This document shows, piece after piece, positions 6,909-14,173 of a stretch of 26,310 nt of DNA. The stretch spans positions 1 to 26,310 of the IMG/VR virus record IMGVR_UViG_3300031787_000724; one strand, given 5' to 3'. Positions within the stretch are counted from its first letter, which is position 1; each line of letters starts with the position of its first letter. The translations under genes were made by a program, and so were the position numbers. A model generated the notes under the pieces. It had not been told where the DNA came from. It made no database searches and was given only the letters and a program-made list of their open reading frames with translations. This stretch comes from a virus.

Positions 6909-7361
6909 TCACGGTTCGTCCTTCGCGCAGAACGCCGCGAGACGTGCCGCAATCTCCTGGTCAATGGCTGCGGCTACCTCGTTCTCCATCGCGAACGCCC
7001 CGTTGGACAGGGCGTCAGGGAGCCCGCGCGACGAGTAGGCGAACCGCGGGAATGCCCGCTCCCTGTCGTCGTCGTGGCGCTTGCATTCGTCGGGATGGGC
7101 GAGCAGTGCGCGGGCGATGATCTGGAGGTCCTGCGCCCGGCAGAGGCGCGCGAAGAGCGCGGGGTTGACGGTGGTGAACGCCACGAAGTTGCTGCCGTGC
7201 AGCGGGTCGCTGGGATCGATCGGGGCGAAGCACGCGCGCAGCTTGTCGGCCAGCAACTCGCGGTGCAGCCCCGTGACGTGACTGCGCGGCGCGAGGTACA
7301 CGCCGCCCCGCTTGCTAACGACGGAGAACCAGACGTCTCCCTCGGGGTAGTCGTGGGTCAT
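6909..7361 (-). CDS. Hypothetical phage protein, 150 aa
   Basis: ATG 7361 shares bases with the upstream stop (ATGA). The sequence starts with a beta-rich part (GDVWFSVVSKRGGVYLAPRS), then SNFVAFTTVNPALFARLC and a helical C-terminal end (NEVAAAIDQEIAARLAAF). No known family or catalytic motif is seen. An 83-base gap follows before the small HTH gene. Confidence 0.6.
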   Translation of the reverse strand: MTHDYPEGDVWFSVVSKRGGVYLAPRSHVTGLHRELLADKLRACFAPIDPSDPLHGSNFVAFTTVNPALFARLCRAQDLQIIARALLAHPDECKRHDDDRERAFPRFAYSSRGLPDALSNGAFAMENEVAAAIDQEIAARLAAFCAKDEP

Positions 7362-7825
7362 CGGTCCCCCAACAGCGGGCGCGTCGCCTCTGCGAGCTCA
7401 CGCGCGCGGCGCTCGAGCTCGGCGCGGTGGCTCGTGCTGCGCCAGCGGCACACGTCGTGCGGTACGTACGGCGCCACCGCTGGCCCTGTGTTGAACCACC
7501 CGGATGTCTCGAGACGCATGCACGTCCCGTTCGGCAGCTGGCGCTCGAACACAGGGCCGTCGGCGCTCGGGTCGTGGGAGTACACGTCGACGTCCCACCG
7601 CGCTCGCGGGTCTGCGCCGGGCTTGATCTGCGTGCGGATCAGGTCACGAATCGACTCGTCGGATGAGGCTTGCATTGGCTGAAACCGTCGCGCCAGCGAG
7701 ACACTGAGCTCCGCGTACGCGGCCTGCATGTCCGCGAGCGTCAACGGGCGCTCATCGTCGAGCACGAGTGGGCTGCTGAACCGGACCGAGAAACCATCCT
7801 GCGAGTAGCTGCTCTCGTCGCTCAC
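7358..7825 (-). CDS. Hypothetical phage protein, 155 aa
   Basis: GTG start at 7825 overlapping the upstream stop as GTGA; the frame continues open to 8242 but the extension is Arg/Gly-rich shadow sequence. The protein begins SDESSYSQDGFSVRFSSPL, has a helical segment (LADMQAAYAELSVSLARRF) and a central beta-rich region with aromatic residues, and ends in an Arg/Glu/Ala-rich helix. Nothing points to a function. It is coupled on both sides. Confidence 0.6.
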   Translation of the reverse strand: MSDESSYSQDGFSVRFSSPLVLDDERPLTLADMQAAYAELSVSLARRFQPMQASSDESIRDLIRTQIKPGADPRARWDVDVYSHDPSADGPVFERQLPNGTCMRLETSGWFNTGPAVAPYVPHDVCRWRSTSHRAELERRARELAEATRPLLGDR

Positions 7826-8415
7826 GCTGCCTTGCCTTTCTTCGCCGCCTTCGCCCGCGCCGCCGTCGCCTCGATCGCCTGTCGCATCCTCTGCCATGCC
7901 CCCCCATTCCCGTGAAGGGCATCCGCAGCAGCGACCAGTTCCCCGAGCGCGCCCGCCCCTCCCGGCTCCTCGCTCGCGTCCTCGTACCAGCCTGTCGCGC
8001 GGCCGATGATCTGGATGCCCTCCATGGCGAGCGCCCTCTCGGTCTGCGTGTGCCACTCGCTCGCGAGACCGAGCCTCGTCGCCTCGTCGATCAGCAGCAC
8101 GCACCCGAGCTCGAGCGCGTCCGCGGGTCGCTCGCCGTACCCGTGCAGGAGCCACAGCGCGAGCGCGTAGACCCTCGACGCCCCGCCCTCGGCGTACCCT
8201 CTGCCGAGGATCCTCTGCGCCCGCTCGCTCTCGGGGCTCCACCGCGGGGGCTGCGGGTCACCACGCCCGCTCGTCTGCACCCGCTGCGAGAGAGGGAGCG
8301 CCCCGCCGACCTCGACGTGACCCGAGCGCGCGAGCGCCCCGATGTCTCTCGGCGCGCTGCGCTGGTGGTAGTCGCGCCAGACCCAGTACCCGTTGTCGTT
8401 CGCTGCGTCACTCAT
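7822..8415 (-). CDS. Hypothetical protein, 197 aa, possibly regulatory
   Basis: ATG at 8415 overlaps the upstream stop (ATGA). It starts MSDAANDNGYWVWRDYHQR; a middle part (SPESERAQRILGRGY, then ALALWLLHGYGERPADALEL) is helical, and the last 20 residues are Ala/Lys-rich (a basic tail). The position at the end of the replication block and before late genes is where late antiterminators such as Q often lie, and the helical centre vaguely resembles such proteins, but no cysteines or defining motif are present. Treat as unknown. Confidence 0.55.
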   Translation of the reverse strand: MSDAANDNGYWVWRDYHQRSAPRDIGALARSGHVEVGGALPLSQRVQTSGRGDPQPPRWSPESERAQRILGRGYAEGGASRVYALALWLLHGYGERPADALELGCVLLIDEATRLGLASEWHTQTERALAMEGIQIIGRATGWYEDASEEPGGAGALGELVAAADALHGNGGAWQRMRQAIEATAARAKAAKKGKAA

Positions 8416-8879
8416 CGTCCCTCACTCCTCTCGAACGTGATCCGTGTGATTGAAAGCCCGCGCCCCCTCGCTGCCGCGAGCGTGTGCGCTGTGCCCTTCG
8501 TGGCGCTCCATGCAGCCTCGAGCCCGAGCACCTCGACGACGGAACCGCCCATCGCTTGATGCGTGACTCCGCGCACCATCGCGGTGTTGCGGTCGAGTGG
8601 GTTGCGGCGTGTACCTGTCTCGCGCAGCGCGCTATCCCACGGGCGCAGCGGCTTGCCACCGTCGTGCACCCACCCGTCGAGTGCATAGACGCGCAGCGCG
8701 CAAGCGTGCTCTATGGCCCACGTCGCCGCCCAATCGTCAGGTCCGTCCGCGTCACCGGCGACCACGATCGAGGGCGAGAACGACGACGCGAACGCCGCGA
8801 GCAACCCCTTCGCGCGCTCCTCGTGCGTCGACGCCACGAGCACACGCGAGCCCGTCACCAACAGGATGCGCGCGCTCAT
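8412..8879 (-). CDS. SLOG-fold (DUF2493/YspA-like) nucleotide-binding protein
   Basis: 155 residues from ATG 8879, coupled to the methyltransferase gene upstream. It begins ARILLVTGSRVLVAS, a beta strand ending in the TGSR glycine-rich turn, and residues 42-55 read GDADGPDDWAATWA, matching the GxxxGxDxxAxxWA pattern of DUF2493/SLOG proteins. Later NPLDRNTAMV corresponds to the R-N-x-x-M part of the family. These Rossmann-like proteins are thought to bind nucleotides or nucleotide-derived signals and are frequent in phages. The role here is not clear. Confidence 0.75.
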   Translation of the reverse strand: MSARILLVTGSRVLVASTHEERAKGLLAAFASSFSPSIVVAGDADGPDDWAATWAIEHACALRVYALDGWVHDGGKPLRPWDSALRETGTRRNPLDRNTAMVRGVTHQAMGGSVVEVLGLEAAWSATKGTAHTLAAARGRGLSITRITFERSEGR

Positions 8880-10207
8880 CGCTCGCCCTCCGTGCCGAAC
8901 AGCGACGGCTGCACAACGGGGCGTCCTGCGGGCTTGGGCGCGGGCTCGACCGTGCGCACCACGGTCCCGCCAACCTCTGCCGCCGCGAGGCGCTTGCACG
9001 CGAGCGCGTAGTGTTCCGCGTCTTGCTCTGCGCCCGCGAACCTCATGCCCTCCAGCAACGCCGCGCAGCCCGTCGTACCGCTGCCGCCGAACGCATCGAG
9101 CACGAGCCCGCCGCGCGGGGTCACGAGCCGCACGAGCCATCTCATCAGGTCGAGATGCTTGACCGTGGGGTGACGATTCTCCCCGCCGCGCTGGCCCTTG
9201 GACTTCGCCTTGCCGAAGTAGCCGAACGGATGGAACACAGGAAAGAACCGCGACGCGCCGCCCTCGTCAGTGTACGGCGGCGGCATCTCTCGCTGCTTTC
9301 TCGGGCTGTACGTTACGCCAGTTCCCCCACGGCTCACGCGCTGAGACTTTGCCGGAACATCCCCGCGCAACGTGCTCGTCCTCGCGTCGAGCTCGCGCAC
9401 CGGACACGCAGGGTCGCACTCGTCGCCGCACGTCTCGGCGTGCGAGAGCACGACGTTTGCGGGCCAGCGTCCGAGCGGAGAGCCAGTGCGGTACTCGCGC
9501 TCAGCGCAGCCGCCGTATCCGACCGATGCTGTGTTTACACGCTCGGTGCTGTCGCTCGCCTCCACCCTGCACCCATCGACGTTGAGCGCGCCCGTCCCGT
9601 GTGCGAGGACGTTCGCAGCGACTGTGCCCACGAGCGGCTTTCGCGCGAGCACCCACCGCTCGACGGCGGGTTTCAACGCTGTCCCCCAGCCTTGCCAGCG
9701 CTTCGCGTCGTCGGTCGCGGGGGCGGTGACGCTGCGCACATCGCGCGCTGGGTCGTTGCCGTGGAACCCGACTGACTCGGCCGAGTTCTGCTCGTGACCA
9801 TCGCCGTACACCTTGCGTCCAACAACCTCACGCTCTGCGCCTGCCGCCGCGTCGATCGCCTTGCTCACGTCGAGCGACTTCGGCCAGCCCTGCGCGCACA
9901 GGTGGTACACGCCATCGCGGATCTCGAATCCGGCATCCTCGACAGCGCACGCCGTCCAGTGCTCCGTGCGAGGGAGCGACCACACGAGCGCGTGGCCCCC
10001 CGGCTTGAGCACGCGCAGGCACTCGCACATCACCGACGCGAGCCACGCGACCCACTGCGCGCGCCCTCCCTTGTGATGGTCCCATGCCGCGCCCATGAAT
10101 CCGATGCCCGCGGGCGGGTCGGTCACGATCGAGTCCACGCTCTCGCTCGGCAGCGTGCGAAGCCACGCGAGGCAATCGCCGTGGTGCAGTGTCCAGCGCC
10201 CGCTCAC
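8876..10207 (-). CDS. Beta-class DNA methyltransferase with variant DPPA motif
   Basis: 443 residues from GTG 10207 (GTGA with upstream stop); the frame is open to 10612 but upstream sequence is another gene's shadow. It should transfer a methyl group from S-adenosylmethionine to an adenine N6 or cytosine N4 in DNA. Motif order is beta class: TDPPAGIGFM (29-38) near the N-terminus and DAFGGSGTTG (371-380) near the C-terminus. The usual aromatic residue of D/N-P-P-Y/W/F is Ala here, a variant I recall from phage methylases reading TDPPAGIAFMG. The middle includes a four-cysteine segment (CGDECDPACP) and a segment of the form GRWPANVVL. It may modify phage DNA against host restriction; no restriction partner is nearby. 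Confidence 0.85.
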   Translation of the reverse strand: MSGRWTLHHGDCLAWLRTLPSESVDSIVTDPPAGIGFMGAAWDHHKGGRAQWVAWLASVMCECLRVLKPGGHALVWSLPRTEHWTACAVEDAGFEIRDGVYHLCAQGWPKSLDVSKAIDAAAGAEREVVGRKVYGDGHEQNSAESVGFHGNDPARDVRSVTAPATDDAKRWQGWGTALKPAVERWVLARKPLVGTVAANVLAHGTGALNVDGCRVEASDSTERVNTASVGYGGCAEREYRTGSPLGRWPANVVLSHAETCGDECDPACPVRELDARTSTLRGDVPAKSQRVSRGGTGVTYSPRKQREMPPPYTDEGGASRFFPVFHPFGYFGKAKSKGQRGGENRHPTVKHLDLMRWLVRLVTPRGGLVLDAFGGSGTTGCAALLEGMRFAGAEQDAEHYALACKRLAAAEVGGTVVRTVEPAPKPAGRPVVQPSLFGTEGER

Positions 10208-10458
10208 TTCGCACCCCCTGCCCGCTCGCGTCCCTCGTCGCACCCGCGACACGAGACGTACGGCGCGCTGCCATCGCCTCGCCCGCTGATCGAGTAGCCG
10301 TCGAGGCGCACCGTCGAGCGATCCTGCGCTTTGGTCCACCGAGCCACGCAGGTGCGCACGCTCACGGTGGCGCTCAGACGATCGCAGCGGATCGACTCCG
10401 AGGGCTGGATGACAGGGAGCGCCACGCGGCGTCCTCGGCGTACGGGTCGCGCGCTCAT
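10204..10458 (-). CDS. Small basic hypothetical protein, 84 aa
   Basis: ATG 10458 overlaps the upstream stop (ATGA); its stop overlaps the methyltransferase GTG. It starts MSARPVRRGRRVALPVIQPS, contains several Arg residues and ends with a cysteine pair in YVSCRGCDEG, a half zinc-knuckle. Function is unknown. The frame is secured by coupling on both sides. Confidence 0.55.
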   Translation of the reverse strand: MSARPVRRGRRVALPVIQPSESIRCDRLSATVSVRTCVARWTKAQDRSTVRLDGYSISGRGDGSAPYVSCRGCDEGRERAGGAK

Positions 10459-10745
10459 CGCGCACCGCCGAGGAGCTTGTGCGCCACGCGCAGGGCGTCG
10501 CTGAAGTCCGCGCTGTGCACCTTGGTCGTGCCAGCGGTGACGTCGACGCGACCGACAACGAACGGAGCGCCTTCGTGAGCAGCGCGGAGCGCGAGGTTCG
10601 TCTCGTGGGCATGCGCGATCATTGCGACACGCTCCCCGCGCTGGACGCGCCACACGGTGCATCCGCGCCCCGTGCGTTCCGCCTCGTCTCCGAGCATCGT
10701 GACCGTGGTCCTCACCGCGGTCTTCGTCGCCTTCGTCTTCGTCAT
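10455..10745 (-). CDS. Hypothetical protein, 96 aa
   Basis: ATG at 10745 shares one base with the upstream stop (TGATG). The N-terminal 15 residues are Lys/Thr-rich; the rest (GCTVWRVQRGERVAMIAHAH and FVVGRVDVTAGTTKVHSADF) looks like a small beta-rich domain followed by a helix (DALRVAHKLLGG). No family is recognised. Confidence 0.55.
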   Translation of the reverse strand: MTKTKATKTAVRTTVTMLGDEAERTGRGCTVWRVQRGERVAMIAHAHETNLALRAAHEGAPFVVGRVDVTAGTTKVHSADFSDALRVAHKLLGGAR

Positions 10746-11344
10746 CACGCTGCCCTCATCCGTTCGTTGCGTTGCTTGACCACGATCCCGCCGCACTTCT
10801 GCGGCAACGTCTTCGCGAACTCGTCCCACTGCTCGGGCATCAGCCGCGCGTACTCGCCGCGCTTGACGACCCCCGCCTCCATCGCGCGCTTGCGCAGCGC
10901 GATGACCCACACGTTGAGGCGCTGCGCTGCGCGGTCCGCGTACTCGCCACGCTCCCATCGGGCGAACGCCGCGTGCGCTTCGTCGAGGTCCGCGTACGTC
11001 CGCCAAAGCTTGCGCTTGCTCTCGCGGATCGTCCCGCTCGGGTGCCTGCGCACGAGGCGCGCGCCGTGCCGCTCCAAGATCCGCCGCATGGTCGCGGAAG
11101 CCACACCGAAGCGCCGCGCGAGCGCGTCGAGGGACAGCAGCCCCTGCGTCTGCGCATTGAGGATCCCGAGCTTTTCCGCGCGGGTGTGGATCGCGCGAAT
11201 CGTCCGACCCGGCAGCAGCTTGCGCAGTTGGCGCATGCTCACGAGATGCCACTCGCGGCAGAGGATCGTCGTCTCCTCCTGCGTCCACCTGCGGTGCAGC
11301 CCGTTGCCGGAGCCCGGTCCTCGGCGCTTTGCTCTGGTGCTCAT
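10745..11344 (-). CDS. Myb/SANT-like and HTH DNA-binding protein
   Basis: 199 residues from ATG 11344 (ATGA). Residues 19-59 read RRWTQEETTILCREW, LLPGRTIRAIHTRAEKLG: a tryptophan-led Myb/SANT-like or GcrA-like trihelix of the type W-x-x-E-E, L-P-x-R-T-x-x-A-I-x-x-R-A. Residues 70-95 (LSLDALARRFGVASATMRRI) form a second helix-turn-helix, and a third helical part follows around 120-165. It most likely binds DNA as a phage regulator within the replication block. The target is unknown. Confidence 0.7.
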   Translation of the reverse strand: MSTRAKRRGPGSGNGLHRRWTQEETTILCREWHLVSMRQLRKLLPGRTIRAIHTRAEKLGILNAQTQGLLSLDALARRFGVASATMRRILERHGARLVRRHPSGTIRESKRKLWRTYADLDEAHAAFARWERGEYADRAAQRLNVWVIALRKRAMEAGVVKRGEYARLMPEQWDEFAKTLPQKCGGIVVKQRNERMRAA

Positions 11345-11916
11345 CGCCCCGACTCCCGCGCGAGCGTCGTCGCCAGCGTCGCGTCGAGGGCCGCCGCATT
11401 CGCGGTGATCCACCGCTCGACCTCGCTCGGTCCCGTCTCGGTCAGCCGCAAGAGCAGCCAACGCGCGACGCACCCCGGCTCGTAAAAACGCACCTCGACG
11501 CGCTCACGCCCCCGCGCGCACTTGCTCTGCGTGTAGAGCCACGACAGCCGGTCGCGGTCGTCGTAGTGCTGCGTGCGTGGGACCGCGAAGCCAGGCGCGC
11601 GGACGTTGTGCGGGCGCGGCCCCTCGCCCTTCGGCAAGTACATCCCGAGCGAGTCGCACACCGCGTCCTGGACGTACTTGAGCGACGCTCCGAGGTTCCC
11701 GTCATCGAGCGTCCCGGTGCTGTAGCGCGTGAGCACGACGACGAGCGGGAGCCTGACGTGCTGCCACGATGCGCGGTGCGCCAGCATGAGCGCGCACACG
11801 GTGTTGCCCTGCGCTTTCGCTCGCTTCTGACGCGCCCGCCACGGCTCGTGCGACGCGCGATTCGCCTCGCTCACCGTGACGAGCGGGAGCTCGATCGTTG
11901 CCAGCGCGGGGATCAC
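11341..11916 (-). CDS. RusA-like Holliday junction resolvase
   Basis: 191 residues from GTG 11916 (GTGA with the upstream stop). Residues 69-91 carry the RusA-family core: an aspartate pair and Asn in TLDDGNLGASLKYVQDAV, with D71, D72 and D84 as the candidate metal ligands and K80 as the likely catalytic lysine, preceded by strand RLPLVVVLTRY. RusA enzymes cut four-way junctions and help phage recombination and debranching before packaging. The C-terminal 60 residues (after VEVRFYEPGCVARW) extend beyond the usual 120-140 residue family length and are of unknown role. Confidence 0.75.
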   Translation of the reverse strand: MIPALATIELPLVTVSEANRASHEPWRARQKRAKAQGNTVCALMLAHRASWQHVRLPLVVVLTRYSTGTLDDGNLGASLKYVQDAVCDSLGMYLPKGEGPRPHNVRAPGFAVPRTQHYDDRDRLSWLYTQSKCARGRERVEVRFYEPGCVARWLLLRLTETGPSEVERWITANAAALDATLATTLARESGR

Positions 11917-12782
11917 GCCGCCACCTCCTGAGACTCGAGCGCGACGCGGCGAGCGATCTCCTGCGCCGTCGTGAGCCCTCTCTTTTTGGCGGCAGACCAC
12001 AACCCCTCGCGGCCCATCCCGAGCCGGTTGCACCAGTACGTGAGGGGCTCGCTCACCCCGTCCACCGTGATCTTCGCGGCGGGCCGCCCGCGCTTCGCAG
12101 CAGCGTCGCTGCGCTGCCCGGCTCTGCACTTCTCGATCAGGCGCGCGATGCCGTCCGCCCCGTGATTCCACTGGTCGACAGTCGCGACCGACACCCCGAG
12201 CGCGAGCGCGAGCGCGGTGCGCGACAGCATCACGCCATCGAGCAAGAACCTCGGGCCGTGCGAGTACGACCCGCGCTGAATGCGTCGACGGCTCGGGTGC
12301 TCCGTGAGCTCTTGGATGACGTCGTGGAACGTCACGCCCTGACGCAACGCGCGGCGGTAGATCGCGCCCTTCGACTTGCCCACCGAGCGCGCGAGCTGCT
12401 TCACCGTCGGGCCAGCGCGGCGACGCGGGGCCTTGCGTGCGGCCTTCGCTCGCTTCACTCGACGCTCGCGCACCCCGCGCTCGTGCTCGGTGATCACGCG
12501 AGCAATCGCCTCGCGCGGCGCGAACTGCGCGTCGACGCCAGCGCGCGCACACAGCCGCTTGGCGTAGCACCCCACGTACCCGGTGAGCTTCGCGATCTCG
12601 TAGAGGCTGCGCCCGTTCGCGTCCGCGCTCCTGCGGAGTAGGTCCTCGCCGCGCAGCCCCTTGCGGATGCGCTTGTACAGCGTGTCCACAGTGACCCCCG
12701 CCATGCGCGCAGCCTCATCAACGCGCCGCGCGCCCACGCTCGCGAGAGCCTCCACCGTGCTCGCGTTCGTTCGAAATCTCAT
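11913..12782 (-). CDS. Protein with about five helix-turn-helix units
   Basis: 289 residues from ATG 12782 (TGATG with the DnaB stop). Five helix-turn-helix-like segments can be read: residues 22-46 (DEAARMAGVTVDTLYKRIRK), 59-85 (LYEIAKLTGYVGCYAKRLCA), 126-152 (VKQLARSVGKSKGAIYRRAL), 186-206 (LSRTALALALGVSVATVDQW) and 245-272 (LTYWCNRLGMGREGLWSAAK). A basic linker (about 106-123) separates the second and third. Such an array could track a long DNA site or repeated sites such as the candidate iterons, or act as a regulator. No enzymatic domain is seen. The position between DnaB and RusA ties it to replication or its control, by inference. Confidence 0.7.
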   Translation of the reverse strand: MRFRTNASTVEALASVGARRVDEAARMAGVTVDTLYKRIRKGLRGEDLLRRSADANGRSLYEIAKLTGYVGCYAKRLCARAGVDAQFAPREAIARVITEHERGVRERRVKRAKAARKAPRRRAGPTVKQLARSVGKSKGAIYRRALRQGVTFHDVIQELTEHPSRRRIQRGSYSHGPRFLLDGVMLSRTALALALGVSVATVDQWNHGADGIARLIEKCRAGQRSDAAAKRGRPAAKITVDGVSEPLTYWCNRLGMGREGLWSAAKKRGLTTAQEIARRVALESQEVAA

Positions 12783-14173
12783 CACGCTCCCTCGCTCCCT
12801 TCGTTCGTCCACTCGTCGGCGGCGTCGGACTCGACGTCGCGAAACACAGTCAGCGACCGCACGAAACGCACGCGGACCGGTCCCTTCGGCCCCTTGCGTT
12901 GCTTGCCCACGATGATCGCGACCTCGGGCTCTGGCTCCTCGTCGCCCGCCTCGCTGTGGATCATCCAAACCTTGTCGGCGTCCTGTTCGATCGCGCCCGA
13001 GCCGCGCAGGTCGCTGATGCGCGGCGCGCGCTTGTCCTTCTCGTTCGCCCGGTTGAACTGCGAGAGCAGCACGAACGGAACGCCCGCCTCGTTCGCGAGC
13101 AGTTTGCACTCGCGGGTTGCGCGCGAGATCGCCTCCTCGCGCGACTCCGCGCCGCCGTCCTCTTCGAGCAGTTGCAGGTAGTCGAGCCCGACGAACGCGA
13201 GCGGCCCGCGAGTGCGAGCCGCGAGCACGCGCGCGCGCACGTCGGCCATGCGCAACCGCGAACGCGGATCGAAGAGCACCGGCAGCCGTTCGAGCTGCGG
13301 GATGGCCTCGAGGATCGCGTTCGCATCTCGCTCCGACAGCACCCCGTCCGCGGCGCGCGCCGAGTCCACCAGAGCCCGAGCGCAGAGGGCGCGCTCCACG
13401 AGTTCGTCCACGTCCATCTCCAGCGAGAAGAGCAACACGGAGCCCTTGCCAGACGCCGCCGCGTGCAGCGCGAGTTGTAGAAACAGGCTTGTTTTCCCGA
13501 GCCCCGGCCTCCCTGCGATCACGATGAGCTGGCCCGGCAACAGCCCGCCCGGCGTCATGCGGTCGAGCGCGGAGAGTCCCGTCGACAGACCGCGCTCGGA
13601 GGTGCCCGCGCTGCGCCTGGTCGCCATGCGCTCGGCGACATGGCCCGCGCGATCACGCAACGAGAGCAGCGGAGCGGAGTCGGCGCGCGTATCGAGCGCG
13701 GTCGAGAGGCGCTTGTTCACGTCGCCGGCCCACGTCGTGCCGCCCCTGCGCGCGCGCTCGATGGCCTCGCCAGCGGCACGGATGACGCGCCTCCGCTGGG
13801 CACAGTCCGCCACGATGCGCGCGTGTGTCTCGGCGCTCGACGGCCCAGGCACCTCGTCCACGAGCGAGGCGACATACGCCATGCCGCCGACCGCGTTGAG
13901 CCTCCCCGCCGCGCGCAACTCAGCGCACGCGCTCACCGCGTCGAGCCGCTCGCCGCCAGCGCCGCCGCGCGCCGCGATCGTCGCGAAGCACCCGAAGATT
14001 GCCGCGTGCGCGGGGTGGTAGAAGTCCTCGGCGCGCAGGATCGCAGCAACGAGCGGGAGCACGGGCTCGCCCCACGCCTCGCCCATGAGCACCGCCCCGA
14101 GCACCGCTCGCTCTGCCGCAGTCTCGTGCGGATCCCGCTGCGGGTCATGCGCTGCGAGCGAGCGCTCAGCCAT
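12782..14173 (-). CDS. dnaB: Replicative DNA helicase, DnaB family
   Basis: 463 residues, normal length for DnaB. The N-terminal helical domain (residues 18-120) is followed by a linker and a RecA-like motor: Walker A GRPGLGKT (221-228), the SLEM segment after LLFS, Walker B GLDYLQLL (329-336), SQFNR (371-375), ISDLRGSGAIEQDADKV (386-402) and the arginine/lysine finger region VGKQRKGPKG. A hexamer of this protein would unwind phage DNA at the fork. Its start overlaps the initiator gene by eight bases, so loader/initiator and helicase are made together, as with lambda O and P or phage-coded DnaB systems. No separate helicase loader is seen; the initiator or host may supply it. Confidence 0.95.
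   Translation of the reverse strand: MAERSLAAHDPQRDPHETAAERAVLGAVLMGEAWGEPVLPLVAAILRAEDFYHPAHAAIFGCFATIAARGGAGGERLDAVSACAELRAAGRLNAVGGMAYVASLVDEVPGPSSAETHARIVADCAQRRRVIRAAGEAIERARRGGTTWAGDVNKRLSTALDTRADSAPLLSLRDRAGHVAERMATRRSAGTSERGLSTGLSALDRMTPGGLLPGQLIVIAGRPGLGKTSLFLQLALHAAASGKGSVLLFSLEMDVDELVERALCARALVDSARAADGVLSERDANAILEAIPQLERLPVLFDPRSRLRMADVRARVLAARTRGPLAFVGLDYLQLLEEDGGAESREEAISRATRECKLLANEAGVPFVLLSQFNRANEKDKRAPRISDLRGSGAIEQDADKVWMIHSEAGDEEPEPEVAIIVGKQRKGPKGPVRVRFVRSLTVFRDVESDAADEWTNEGSEGA

Noticed and set aside
8597-9775. A 392-codon plus-strand frame opposite the methyltransferase and SLOG genes
   Set aside because: Very Arg-rich, no motif, covers two genes with recognisable domains on the other strand.
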